NCBI RefSeq assembly: GCF_006965485.1
Contig: NZ_CP041360.1
Location: 8,102,501-8,166,500 of the forward strand
Length of the DNA: 64,000 nt
Direction: 5' to 3'
Source of the DNA: Spirosoma sp. KCTC 42546
GTDB taxonomy: Bacteria > Bacteroidota > Bacteroidia > Cytophagales > Spirosomataceae
The notes beneath the pieces were generated by a model that ran no database searches, had not been told where the DNA came from, and worked only from the letters and a program-made list of their open reading frames with translations. Within the stretch, counting starts at the first letter, position 1. Every line of letters starts with the position of its first letter. This document shows, in pieces, positions 8,501 to 16,180 of this stretch. The position numbers and the translations under genes are program-made.

Positions 8501-10112
8501 TATAACCGTTGTTATCAATCCGCTTCCTGGTCAGCCGAGCGTATCGAATGTTAACTATTGCCAGGTCCAACAAGATCAACCACCCCAAAATGTAACCTCA
8601 TTGGCGTCTAACGCCAGTGGTCAAAACCTAAAATGGTATAATAGCGCAGGCAGTCTGCTTTCCGGCGCACCAATTCCTTCTATTACCACCGCTGGCACAC
8701 AGTCTTATCAGGTAAGCCAGACTGTCAATAATTGTGAAGGAGGAAAAGCAACTATTCAGGTTACAGTTAATACGTTAGCAGCCCCTACTACACCAAAACC
8801 GCTGGTTGTTTACTGCCTGAATGATAAGGCAACCCCACTGGAAGCAATTGGCGAATCAGGAAGCCAGCTAAAATGGATTGACCCCTATGGCCGAGTTACT
8901 AATGATGCCCCTACACCATTAACGCTCAACACAAACGTTCAGCCGGGGGGAGATCCTTTCTACGTGTATCAGATTGGGACAAACGGCTGCTATAGTCCGC
9001 GTGCTACGATCAAAGCTATTGTTACTTCACCACCCACACTGGCACTGGTTGCGCCCGTATCCACCGTCAATCTAGGACAGAAAGCTCCCTTACAACTGAA
9101 GTTTACCAGTTCAGGACCGTATAGTTATACCCTAACGGGTGGGTATTCGGGCACATCACTCAAGGCAGATACAACTATTTCGGTGTTACCACGTGGCAAC
9201 ACCATCTATCAGGTAATTACCGTCTCAAATGGATGCGGTATAGGTTTACCAGGTAGTCCGGCAACTGCCCAGGTCAATGTCATTGTTCCAACTGTTTCAA
9301 CCAGTTCCCTATCCACAACGACCCTATGCTCTGGAACATCGCTAACTGTACCCTTTACCACAACGGGTCAGTTTAACTCAGGGAATGCATTCAGAATGGA
9401 ATTGGTGAGTACAACTGATACATCCAAAAAGTATGCGGTCTCGGCAACAGCCACTAGCTCACCTGTTACGGGTAGCCTGCCTCTTACACTTCCGGGAGGA
9501 CAGTACTTCGTACGAGTGAAAGCTGATAATCCAGACATAGCCATTATAGGAAGTAACAGTCCTACGCCACTCACCGTGCGCTCGGTGGCTAGTGCAACTT
9601 TGACGGGTACGCAAACTATTTACGAAGGGACCCCAGCTAACTTAACCCTGACATTTGGGGGAGATGGCCCCTGGACTGCAACCTATGCCGATAGTCTTCG
9701 TTCGTACACAGCTACAACATCCAGTAGCCCTTATGTTTTTGAAGCACGACCTGTTCGAAGCACAACCTATCGACTCACAGCTGTGAGAAATGTCTGCGGT
9801 AATGGGCCAATTTCTGGTACGGCAATAATCACAGTAGCACCATTACTAGGCGTAGATGATAACTCGCTTGATCCCCTAGTAAAAACCTATCCGGTTCCTA
9901 CCCAAACGGTACTCAGCGTAGAATTAGACCTACCACTAACTCGCGATCCAGCAACCTTGTCGCTTATGGATGCCCAGGGCAGGCCCGTTCTACAGCATAC
10001 CACACGGAATCAGCACAATGAACTCGATATGACTACACAGCCTAACGGTCTCTATTTCCTACGTATACAAGTAGGCGACCGACAAACGGTTCGTAAAGTA
10101 TTGAAACAATAA
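5517..10112 (+). CDS. Giant Ig-like repeat surface protein with T9SS sorting domain
   Basis: The product is 1531 aa. The signal peptide is at residues 1-26 (cleavage after GFAQ). A domain at 28-122 (TVCAGSGLTVTFTT) recurs near 1262-1355. Between about 125 and 1170 lie thirteen repeats of about 80 aa, each with a YCEG- or FCQG-type Cys, an NLKWYG core, a YYVSQT strand and a second Cys in a GCEGPRA-type motif, which could form a disulfide. Repeats 3-5, 6-8 and 9-11 form a three-repeat unit copied three times. Residues 1456-1531 are a type A T9SS sorting domain ending in KVLKQ. Adhesion or a surface fibre role is inferred from architecture. No catalytic domain is visible. Confidence 0.85.
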   Translation: MKGRIFYSYLAVLLCLTGLTTRGFAQTITTVTFSPATVCAGSGLTVTFTTSSSFAVGNVFTAYLSDVVGGTYPTTLGTLASRTGGNISGTIPSTAVNGDAYRIQIVASNATKASSLSTLTISVPAAPSVTTPSPYCEGTTASALVATGQNLKWYGTSQSGGTSSSIAPVPSTAAAFIGNFNYYVSQTVGGCESPRAAITVTVKDAPPAPATNPVTYCVGQTASALTATPVSAGATLNWYGTLASGGSPSSVSPVPSTTIATTTTYYVSQTLNGCEGPRASLTVTVNGIPSAPTGTSATYCEGSTAQPLTATGQNLKWYGTSQTGGSGSSNATVPNTATLGTTAYYVTQTVNGCESPRTGISVQVKDSPNAPGTSTIEFCQGVVAPTLTVTLTAGATPNWYGTAASGGSPSGTAPILSSSTAGTTIYYVSQTQNGCESPRASLTVRVKATPSAPGVSSIGLCNNSNAVPLTATGSGLKWYDAADAPLGGAPTPNTNTLGSQTYKVSQTVESCEGPKATITVTINAIPSAPVGASVTYCEGSSAQPLAATGQNLRWYGISQTGGTSSGTPNTPSTTTLGTTLYYVTQTVNNCESPRVGIPVFIKDTPVAPGTTAIDFCQGSGAPTLTATLVANATPNWYGTSASGGIASGTAPTPSNSTVGTTVYYVSQTLNGCEGPRASLAVRVKAIPGAPGVSPVSFCNNGPAQPLTATGSGLKWYDASDSPLGGAPTPNTGTVGSQTYKVSQTVESCESPKATLTVTINSIPASPTGTSPSAYCEGSPAQALVATGQNLRWYGTNQTGGSGSSNATVPSTAASAIGSITYYVTQTVNGCESSRTGIPVQVKDTPDAPGTSLVEFCQNYGVPTLTATLVANATPNWYGTSASGGTASSSAPVPTNSTVGTTIYYVSQTLSGCEGPRASLSVRVKSTPGVPGVSPISFCNNSQAQPLTANGTNLKWYDASDNSIGNTPVPNTGTVGNQVYKVSQTSSEGCEGPKASITVVINPLPGQPSVSNVNYCQVQQDQPPQNVTSLASNASGQNLKWYNSAGSLLSGAPIPSITTAGTQSYQVSQTVNNCEGGKATIQVTVNTLAAPTTPKPLVVYCLNDKATPLEAIGESGSQLKWIDPYGRVTNDAPTPLTLNTNVQPGGDPFYVYQIGTNGCYSPRATIKAIVTSPPTLALVAPVSTVNLGQKAPLQLKFTSSGPYSYTLTGGYSGTSLKADTTISVLPRGNTIYQVITVSNGCGIGLPGSPATAQVNVIVPTVSTSSLSTTTLCSGTSLTVPFTTTGQFNSGNAFRMELVSTTDTSKKYAVSATATSSPVTGSLPLTLPGGQYFVRVKADNPDIAIIGSNSPTPLTVRSVASATLTGTQTIYEGTPANLTLTFGGDGPWTATYADSLRSYTATTSSSPYVFEARPVRSTTYRLTAVRNVCGNGPISGTAIITVAPLLGVDDNSLDPLVKTYPVPTQTVLSVELDLPLTRDPATLSLMDAQGRPVLQHTTRNQHNELDMTTQPNGLYFLRIQVGDRQTVRKVLKQ
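6390..8525 (+). repeat. Three tandem copies of a ~711-bp higher-order coding repeat
   Basis: Inside the giant surface protein gene, units beginning near 6390, 7101 and 7812 each encode three different Ig-like repeats in the same order: a YCEG...GQN type, an FCQ...ATPNWYGT type and a CNN...KWYDA type. The period is about 237 codons. This indicates duplication of whole triplets rather than of single domains. Confidence 0.8.
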
Positions 10113-10140
10113 CATAAGTCGCTACACACAAACGATTATC

Positions 10141-10575
10141 ATGCCCGACGAATATTTTATGGATATTGCCCTTGGTATGGCGGAAGAAGCTGCTGATAAT
10201 GGCGAAATTCCTGTTGGGGCCATCGTCGTTTGTCGCAACCGAATCATTGCCAAGTCGCGCAATCAAACAGAACAATTGACCGATGTAACGGCTCATGCTG
10301 AACTTATGGCTATTACAGCAGCTGAGCACTACTTAGGCAGTAAGTACCTGACCGATTGCACCTTATATGTGACACTGGAACCTTGTGTAATGTGTGCAGG
10401 TGCTTTATTCTGGGCACAGCTGGGCCGGTTAGTTATTGGTGCACCCGATCCCAAGCGTGGCTATAGTCGTGTGAATCCATCAATATTACATCCTAAAACC
10501 CGCGTAGAATCCAGTATATTAGCCGATGAAAGCCAAGCGCTACTGGCAAAGTTTTTTAATCGCCTAAGAACATAA
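10141..10575 (+). CDS. tadA: tRNA-specific adenosine deaminase
   Basis: The product is 144 aa, the usual length for TadA, which deaminates A34 of tRNA-Arg(ACG) to inosine. The zinc-dependent deaminase signature is complete: H52-A-E54 in TAHAELMAI, then P81-C82-V-M-C85 in TLEPCVMCAGA. It follows the surface protein gene by 28 bp and precedes the superoxide dismutase gene. A related nucleoside deaminase is possible, but length and the conserved block favour TadA. I see no dedicated promoter. Confidence 0.88.
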   Translation: MPDEYFMDIALGMAEEAADNGEIPVGAIVVCRNRIIAKSRNQTEQLTDVTAHAELMAITAAEHYLGSKYLTDCTLYVTLEPCVMCAGALFWAQLGRLVIGAPDPKRGYSRVNPSILHPKTRVESSILADESQALLAKFFNRLRT

Positions 10576-10632
10576 TTTGGAATAGGCTTGTTAACAGAAC
10601 CGAATAATCTTACATTCTAACTAATCAATACA

Positions 10633-11247
10633 ATGGCTTTTGTATTAGATCCGCTTCCTTACCCAAGTGATTCGCTCGAACCGAATATTGACAAGCAGAC
10701 CATGGAAATTCACCACGGCAAGCACCACAATGCTTACGTGACGAACCTGAATAATGCCATTGCAGGCACAGATATGGAAAATAAATCCATTGAAGATCTG
10801 CTGGCCAGCGTAAGTAAAGCACCAGTGGCTGTTCGTAATAATGGCGGTGGTCATTATAACCATACGCTGTTCTGGAATACAATTTCGGGAAGTGGCGGTG
10901 GCCAGCCAACAGGCACGCTGGCTGATGCAATCACGCAGAAATTTGGCTCATTCGATACCTTTAAAGAAGAGTTCACCAAAGCAGCAACCACCCGGTTCGG
11001 GTCGGGTTGGGCCTGGTTGATCGTAACGCCTGAAGGCGAACTGGCAATCACCTCATCCCCTAATCAGGATAATCCATTAATGGATATTGCCGAAGTGAAA
11101 GGCTTCCCCATTATTGGTCTTGATGTGTGGGAACACGCTTATTATTTGAAGTATCAAAATCGTCGGCCGGATTATATTGCTGCGTATTTTAACGTAGTTG
11201 ATTGGAATGCGGCTGAGAAACGGTATCAGCAGGGCAAGCAAGCCTAA
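10633..11247 (+). CDS. sodA: Superoxide dismutase, Mn/Fe family
   Basis: The product is 204 aa with no signal peptide, so cytoplasmic. The metal ligands can be placed: His in [11 protein letters not shown], His in HYNHTLFWN, and Asp and His in [11 protein letters not shown]. The GGGQPTG and NQDNPLM segments are more typical of the Mn type than the Fe type, hence the symbol, but metal choice cannot be settled from sequence. The enzyme converts superoxide to peroxide and oxygen. It is followed by a palindrome and tRNA-His. Confidence 0.9.
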   Translation: MAFVLDPLPYPSDSLEPNIDKQTMEIHHGKHHNAYVTNLNNAIAGTDMENKSIEDLLASVSKAPVAVRNNGGGHYNHTLFWNTISGSGGGQPTGTLADAITQKFGSFDTFKEEFTKAATTRFGSGWAWLIVTPEGELAITSSPNQDNPLMDIAEVKGFPIIGLDVWEHAYYLKYQNRRPDYIAAYFNVVDWNAAEKRYQQGKQA

Positions 11248-11262
11248 CTAATGAAGAATGAT

Positions 11263-11328
11263 AAGTGAAGAATGAAGAATAGGAATTGAAAAAAATACTT
11301 TTCATTTTTCACTCTTCACTCTTCACTT
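11263..11328. repeat. Intergenic inverted repeat B
   Basis: 11263-11278 (AAGTGAAGAATGAAGA) pairs with 11313-11328 at 15 of 16 positions. It lies between the sod stop and the promoter of tRNA-His and could end sod transcription; a T-run follows the right arm. Confidence 0.7.
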
Positions 11329-11333
11329 TTTAT

Positions 11334-11341
11334 TACCTTTG
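11334..11341 (+). promoter_or_regulatory. -7 box of the tRNA-His promoter
   Basis: TACCTTTG followed by CA, a strong match to the Bacteroidota TAnnTTTG box, lies 13 bp before the tRNA. No clear TTG is present at the expected -33 position, which is occupied by the right arm of the palindrome. Confidence 0.6.
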
Positions 11342-11354
11342 CACTCTCAAAAAT

Positions 11355-11429
11355 GGTGATTGTAGCTCAGTCGGTTAGAGCGCCGGATTGTGGTTCCGGA
11401 GGTCGCGGGTTCGAGCCCCGTCTTTCACC
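11355..11429 (+). tRNA. tRNA-His (GTG)
   Basis: The cloverleaf has D-arm stem GCTC/GAGC, anticodon stem CCGGA/TCCGG around loop TTGTGGT (anticodon GTG), T-arm GCGGG TTCGAGC CCCGT, and the extra 5' G typical of tRNA-His. CCA is not encoded. The acceptor arms read GTGATTG and CTTTCAC, which leaves two adjacent T-T oppositions at positions 5-68 and 6-67. A terminator follows at once. Confidence 0.92.
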
Positions 11430-11437
11430 CTGCCTCA

Positions 11438-11466
11438 AAGCCCTGATTTTATCGGGGCTTTTTTTA
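11438..11466 (+). terminator. Terminator of tRNA-His
   Basis: AAGCCCTGAT and ATCGGGGCTT pair across a short loop (one T-G wobble), followed by a run of seven T. Confidence 0.85.
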
Positions 11467-11828
11467 GTGCCCTACTCTTCTGTTTCCAAACTAAAATCCT
11501 GTATACAGTTAACGTTCAGGCTAACTGGATAGTAGACAGAGGAATAAAAGTTATCGGCTATTGCTCTACATATGGGTGCTTACTTGCTGATTGTCAACAG
11601 CTTGCTAACTAAATAACCCCTAGCAACTAGTAATCAGTCCTTAAAGCCTTTTTCTTCATTTGCTTTATAGCGATTAAGCGGTAATTTTGTTTATCTTTTT
11701 AAGACAAACATTAAACAAGTCGGTTTAGTTATCATATATGGATTTGATTGATTAGGGAAAGAAACCATAAAAGTTCTTTACTCTCTGTCCTATCCATGCG
11801 GCTTGTTTGGTCATAGCCATCTCATCCC
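11467..11828. other. Upstream region of the MerR/B12 regulator with an inverted repeat
   Basis: The 360 bp hold no gene I can support. The one recognisable element is TTGTTTA at 11687-11693 with its exact inverse TAAACAA at 11712-11718, 18 bp apart. This could be an operator of the downstream regulator. No clean TAnnTTTG box is seen. Confidence 0.4.
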
Positions 11829-12704
11829 ATGAGCACGTATTCCATCAGAGACTTAGAGCAGCTTTCAGGCATAAAAGCCCATACGCTGCGCATCTGGGAG
11901 CAACGATATGCGATTATCGCTCCCCAACGAACCGATACCAATATCCGGACTTACGATGATCAGGACTTGAAACTTGTTCTAAACATCTCTTTATTGAAAG
12001 ATCATGGCTACAAAATTTCGGAAATCTCCAAGCTATCGCCAGATGAGTTAGCCAGCGAAGTGATTAAAGTCTCGGATAGACAAGTTACTTATCCAGATCA
12101 AATCCATGCTCTCACCTTGTCTATGCTGGATTTGGATGAAGACCGATTTGAAAAAATCATCAACACAAATATTCTTCAATTTGGATTTGAGAACACGATG
12201 ATCCATATCATCTATCCATTTCTGAATCGAATCGGTACTCTATGGGTCACAGGATCAGTGGGGCCAGCGCAGGAACACTTTATCACAAACCTGATCCGGC
12301 AGAAAATCATTGTAGCTATAGATGGTCAAAGCAAACACACTGTAACTGGCAAGAAATACCTGCTATTTCTACCGGAGGGAGAATTTCATGAGATAAGCCT
12401 GTTATTTGCGAACTATATTATTCGTGCCCGCTCTAATAAAGTTATCTATCTGGGGCAAAGTTTACCATTTGAGGAGCTAGCTTATGCCTACGAGCGACAC
12501 AAGCCTGATTATTTATTTACCGTTATAACGTCACATCCGTCAAACCATGAAGTGCAGCCTTATGTAAACCGTCTGGCGAAAACCTTCTCAGATTCTCATA
12601 TCATTATGACAGGATATCAGGTTGTGGGGCAGGACATTGATAGTCCAGATAATACGACGATTATTAACCAGATTAATGATTTGGTCCGAATTGCCACGAA
12701 TTGA
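11829..12704 (+). CDS. CarH/LitR-like MerR regulator with cobalamin-binding domain
   Basis: The product is 291 aa. Residues 1-75 are a MerR winged helix (YSIRDLEQLSGIKAHTLRIW, then EQRY). Residues about 95-170 match the helical B12 cap of CarH, with the W-x9-EH motif at W139 and E149-H150. Residues 175-291 form a Rossmann-like B12-binding domain with E185-F-H187 in PEGEFHEIS, where His187 would be the lower axial cobalt ligand. Family members bind adenosylcobalamin and release DNA on light exposure, often controlling carotenoid or photolyase genes. No such gene is adjacent here, so targets are unknown. An upstream inverted repeat suggests autoregulation. Confidence 0.85.
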   Translation: MSTYSIRDLEQLSGIKAHTLRIWEQRYAIIAPQRTDTNIRTYDDQDLKLVLNISLLKDHGYKISEISKLSPDELASEVIKVSDRQVTYPDQIHALTLSMLDLDEDRFEKIINTNILQFGFENTMIHIIYPFLNRIGTLWVTGSVGPAQEHFITNLIRQKIIVAIDGQSKHTVTGKKYLLFLPEGEFHEISLLFANYIIRARSNKVIYLGQSLPFEELAYAYERHKPDYLFTVITSHPSNHEVQPYVNRLAKTFSDSHIIMTGYQVVGQDIDSPDNTTIINQINDLVRIATN

Positions 12705-12727
12705 GGTTTTCCAATTTTTCTCTCCAG

Positions 12728-13690
12728 TTAGTTGCCCCGTGTGAATGATAAAGCACGACGTTCTGCATACGTATATATGTCGCGGGCAAGTTGAAATCCA
12801 ACGTGACCACCTACACGGGGCGTTTCCAGAAAAATTGATGCATGATGTTCCGCCAGCCAAGCTGGCGAACACTCAGGCGATAGCAACGGGTCATTCTGTG
12901 CATTCAGCAACAATGTCGGCACGGTAATATCGGGCATAAAATTGACGGCTGATGCCTGCGTATAAAAGTCGTCTGCATCAGCATAGTCATTGACCGGAGC
13001 AGAAAAAAACTCATCGAAGTCCCGCCATTTTTTTACGTGTTGCAACTGAGTCATATCCAGCCGTCCGGGAAAGAGGGTAGCTTTCTGGCTTAATTTGGTA
13101 ATTAGCTTTTTCATAAACCGATTCCGATAGAATCGGTTGGCGGGTCGATCGAGCAGTACGGCACTAGCGCCTAAATCAGTTGGTGCTGAGATGGCAACCC
13201 CACGCTTAATTACATCGGGAAGTTGCTTTCCATGAACGCCAAGGTATTTGAGCGTAATATTCCCTCCCATGCTATAGCCAACTAGTGCCACGTCATTATA
13301 GTGTTTAGTTTGGAGTGCATGATTGATAACCTCCCCTAAATCACCAATTTCGCCATGATTGTACAATCGAAACGCTCGGTTCATTTCGCCACTACACGAT
13401 CGACAATTCCAGGCCAGTACATCATAGCCGTGTTGAGCAAACAATTTAGCCGTACCTAAAATGTATTGGCGACTACTATCTCCCTCTAACCCATGCGTCA
13501 AAACAACCAGGCGATTTCGGCTAGTATCAATCCAATCCAGATCAACAAAATCGCCATCAGCTAGTGTTAACCGCTCACGCTCATAGGTAACGCCCGTCAC
13601 CTTACGCGTCAGGCTGGGAATAACCGTTTGCAAATGACCATTGTATTGATAGGCAGGTGGACCGGGGTAAGTAGAATGAATCAGCGGCAT
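12728..13690 (-). CDS. YheT-type alpha/beta hydrolase
   Basis: The product is 320 aa from the ATG at 13690; a longer frame upstream overlaps the divergent gene's leader. It carries the YheT-family features: GHLQTV near the N-terminus, THGLEGDSSRQYI for the oxyanion region, nucleophile elbow VGYSMGGN, and a C-terminal Asp (NAQNDPLL) and His (GGHVGF). It is probably a cytoplasmic esterase of unknown substrate. It converges with the B12 regulator (23-bp gap) and diverges from a small membrane protein. Confidence 0.85.
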   Translation of the reverse strand: MPLIHSTYPGPPAYQYNGHLQTVIPSLTRKVTGVTYERERLTLADGDFVDLDWIDTSRNRLVVLTHGLEGDSSRQYILGTAKLFAQHGYDVLAWNCRSCSGEMNRAFRLYNHGEIGDLGEVINHALQTKHYNDVALVGYSMGGNITLKYLGVHGKQLPDVIKRGVAISAPTDLGASAVLLDRPANRFYRNRFMKKLITKLSQKATLFPGRLDMTQLQHVKKWRDFDEFFSAPVNDYADADDFYTQASAVNFMPDITVPTLLLNAQNDPLLSPECSPAWLAEHHASIFLETPRVGGHVGFQLARDIYTYAERRALSFTRGN

Positions 13691-13743
13691 ATAAATTGAA
13701 CAACGGATACATTTACGTCGTTGTTCCAGCACAAACCACAGTT

Positions 13744-14187
13744 ATGCATATTGCCAAATACCTTTCCGTTATCATTGCCAGCACCATTAAGTTTGTTGGA
13801 GGGCCACTTTCGGGTGTCGCACTGGGGTTAACATGGCTCGAGACAGCAGTTTGTACAACGCTGGGCATGATGATAAGCGTCATTGTGGTTGCATATGCTG
13901 GTGCGGCCTTACAAGCGCTGTGGCGTCGATATCGCCCAGAGCCACCTAAACGATTTACAAAGCGAACGCGACTGGCCATTCGTATCTGGCGACGGGCGGG
14001 TCTGGCGGGTATTGCCCTACTGACTCCACTGATTCTGACGCCAATTGGCGGAACGATCATCGCCGTTTCCTTTGGCGTTAAACGCGGCCCACTCTTACTC
14101 TATATGTTTATTAGTGGTGTTATCTGGGCCGTTGTTCAAACACTTGCCTTCTACCAGATTCCAGGCCTTAAGGGGATTTTTGGCTAG
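13744..14187 (+). CDS. Small integral membrane protein
   Basis: The product is 147 aa from the ATG at 13744, after which hydrophobic segments begin immediately. I see about four membrane segments: residues 5-25, 33-55, 88-110 and 115-140, with a basic cytoplasmic-type loop between (RRYRPEPPKRFTKRTRL). The glycine-rich LTPIGGTIIAVSFGVKRG region vaguely recalls small transport proteins, but I do not recognise a family with confidence. It is divergent from the YheT-like gene, with 53 bp between starts, so the two may share control. Confidence 0.6.
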   Translation: MHIAKYLSVIIASTIKFVGGPLSGVALGLTWLETAVCTTLGMMISVIVVAYAGAALQALWRRYRPEPPKRFTKRTRLAIRIWRRAGLAGIALLTPLILTPIGGTIIAVSFGVKRGPLLLYMFISGVIWAVVQTLAFYQIPGLKGIFG

Positions 14188-14189
14188 TT

Positions 14190-14310
14190 GTGAACCTGGT
14201 GAAGTAAGTGAAAGTGAGTGGAGTAGGTGGAGTCAGTACTAGAAAAACTTAATGCTCCAAATACTTACTTTACTTACTCCACTCACTTTCACTTACTTCA
14301 CCAAGTTCAC
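14190..14310. repeat. Intergenic inverted repeat D, 39-bp arms
   Basis: 14190-14228 pairs with 14272-14310 at 37 of 39 positions; the 43-nt spacer has no long stem. It fills the gap between convergent genes and ends 4 bp before the stop codon of the glycosyltransferase. Arms consist of GTGAAGT/GTGGAGT-like words also used in the repeats at 1062 and 30336. Confidence 0.85.
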
Positions 14311-14314
14311 GACC

Positions 14315-15085
14315 TCACCGGCTTACCGACTGAGGTGGCGCTGTGGCTGACTTTTTGCGGAAATCCCCCTGAGAGAAATATTTTTCGATCAGACAGTACA
14401 TCAGAATAAAGAAGTACCGACTACCCATTTCCTTAATCTTCAGCTTCGACTCGCCGTATTTCCGGTTTGTCCAGCTATTGGGCACTACTGCGTAGGAATA
14501 CCCCCGTACAATAGCCTTAAGTGGTAATTCGACTGTTAGATTGAAGTGGGGTGCCAGAAACGGTTTAATACCTTCAATCGTTTCGCGTTTGTAAAGCTTG
14601 AATGCATTGGTCGTATCATTGTATTTAATTCCCATCACGATCCGAACAATGAAGTTGGCAACCCGGTTGATAAATTTTTTCAGCTCAGGGTAGTCAATTA
14701 CTTTCCCATCTTTCCCCCAGCGTGAACCGAACACCGCATCGACATCGGTTTCCAGCATTTTGTGGTAAAATTTCACTAAATCTTCTGGATCGTCAGATAG
14801 GTCTGCCATAAACACAGCCACACAATCGCCCGAAAAACGTTCCAGGCCATAGCGTACAGCGTATCCAAATCCGTTCGGGCCTGGGTTCGTATAATAGACC
14901 AACGTCGGAATCTCAGTGGCAGCTAATTGTTCCAGTACCTTTAGTGTACCATCTTTCGAATTATCGTTTGTAACGCAGATTTCGTGAGGAACTCCGTGCT
15001 TGGCCAATGTTTGATAGAGAATGCGCAGTGTTGGTGGCAGCGACTCCTCTTCGTTATAAGCAGGGATAACAACGCTTAATTTCAT
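14315..15085 (-). CDS. Glycosyltransferase family 2, DPM1-like
   Basis: The product is 256 aa. The GT-A fold is clear from LSVVIPAYNEEESLPPTL at the N-terminus, TNDNSKDGT, and the metal-binding MADLSDDPED. The overall pattern is that of dolichol- or polyprenol-phosphate mannosyltransferase-like enzymes, without C-terminal membrane helices. The likely role is transfer of a sugar to a polyprenyl phosphate or glycan in surface polysaccharide synthesis. It is the last gene of a minus-strand polysaccharide cluster, 55 bp after the next glycosyltransferase. The sugar is unknown. Confidence 0.85.
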   Translation of the reverse strand: MKLSVVIPAYNEEESLPPTLRILYQTLAKHGVPHEICVTNDNSKDGTLKVLEQLAATEIPTLVYYTNPGPNGFGYAVRYGLERFSGDCVAVFMADLSDDPEDLVKFYHKMLETDVDAVFGSRWGKDGKVIDYPELKKFINRVANFIVRIVMGIKYNDTTNAFKLYKRETIEGIKPFLAPHFNLTVELPLKAIVRGYSYAVVPNSWTNRKYGESKLKIKEMGSRYFFILMYCLIEKYFSQGDFRKKSATAPPQSVSR

Positions 15086-15140
15086 AACTAGTCATGTGCG
15101 GGATAAAGCCGCAATTGGGGTTAAATTCATCCCGCATTGG

Positions 15141-16097
15141 CTACCGATAAGGCAATAGGCGGATTGTACTGTAGAGTTTAGCCAGCGGTCCTGGCACAAT
15201 ATAGTCTCTAATCACGTCTTTTGCTTTATCCCAGCCGGGTTTTGCCATATACAGATACTTGAAAGCTAGTCGAGCGCGTCGGAAATAGCTACCTTCATAT
15301 TGTTTGGCATCAAGCATCATCCGGTAATAGCGAGCCATATTCCGGCGAAGAATTGCATCGTACCGATAGTCAAGTTCTCGATTGATATCGCTGTACATTT
15401 GGATGCGGTTACGCAGAAATGTTTCGTTCCGGTAATTATCATGAAAACTGGCACCTGCCCGATTTTTCCGATATACCGACATAACATCGGGGATATAACC
15501 AATCTTACCAAGTTTGGCTTTCAGGATCAATCGCGGAATATCGCCACTCGACGACTCCCGAAACCAGGAGGGGTACTCCTTAATACTATTCCGATACATG
15601 GTACTCGAGGTAGCCATAAACCAGATTTCATCCTCGCCAATCAGATCATCAACCGTATAAAACGGCTTCATATCGTTCCCATTGAGTACATGAGAAGGGC
15701 TACCATCCTCATAGGTGATCAATGCATTATGAAATGACATTGAATAGTCGGGATGGGCATCCAGTTGATCGGCCTGTTTCTGAAGCTTTAGTGGATCGGT
15801 CAAGTAGTCGTCCCCATCAATTAAGGCGTAATAGTCGCCTTTAGCAAGCTTCAGGGTCTCCAGAAAGTTAATCCCCCCATTTTTACCCATATTATGCGGA
15901 TGCAAAACGCCAATAACCAGGCCGGGATATTGACGTTCATATTCCTGAATAATCTCCCGTGTACCATCACTCGAAAAATCATCTCCGACTAATATTTCAA
16001 TAGGGAAGGTCGTTTTCTGCGCCAGAACACTATCAATAGCCTCGCGGATGAAATTCTTCTGATTGTAGGTGATAATCAGGACGCTAACTTTTGGCAT
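15141..16097 (-). CDS. Glycosyltransferase family 2
   Basis: The product is 318 aa. Its N-terminal GT-A domain has VSVLIITYNQKNFIREAIDS, VGDDFSSDGT and the DxD-like ALIDGDDYLTDP. The C-terminal part (RRARLAFKYLYMAKPGWDKA) is basic and probably membrane-associated. It resembles O-antigen and capsule glycosyltransferases. A long hairpin at 16113-16166 separates it from the upstream oxygenase-like gene, and the other GT2 gene follows. Donor and acceptor cannot be told from sequence. Confidence 0.87.
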   Translation of the reverse strand: MPKVSVLIITYNQKNFIREAIDSVLAQKTTFPIEILVGDDFSSDGTREIIQEYERQYPGLVIGVLHPHNMGKNGGINFLETLKLAKGDYYALIDGDDYLTDPLKLQKQADQLDAHPDYSMSFHNALITYEDGSPSHVLNGNDMKPFYTVDDLIGEDEIWFMATSSTMYRNSIKEYPSWFRESSSGDIPRLILKAKLGKIGYIPDVMSVYRKNRAGASFHDNYRNETFLRNRIQMYSDINRELDYRYDAILRRNMARYYRMMLDAKQYEGSYFRRARLAFKYLYMAKPGWDKAKDVIRDYIVPGPLAKLYSTIRLLPYR

Positions 16098-16112
16098 AAC
16101 GTTTTATAATAA

Positions 16113-16166
16113 AGAGTAAGACGTGAGATGTAAGGAAACTCCTTACGGTTTCTCACGTCTTACTCT
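16113..16166. repeat. Intergenic hairpin E
   Basis: 16113-16128 pairs perfectly with 16151-16166 (16 bp); inside, 16130-16135 (GTAAGG) pairs with 16141-16146 (CCTTAC). It sits between two co-directional minus-strand genes, so it would be a 3' or leader hairpin. Confidence 0.8.
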
Positions 16167-16180
16167 CATCTATTCACTTC

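Noticed and set aside
6390..8525. Regular repeats that might suggest a CRISPR-like or minisatellite array
   Set aside because: They are long coding repeats in frame throughout a single gene, with domain-size period and no spacer structure.
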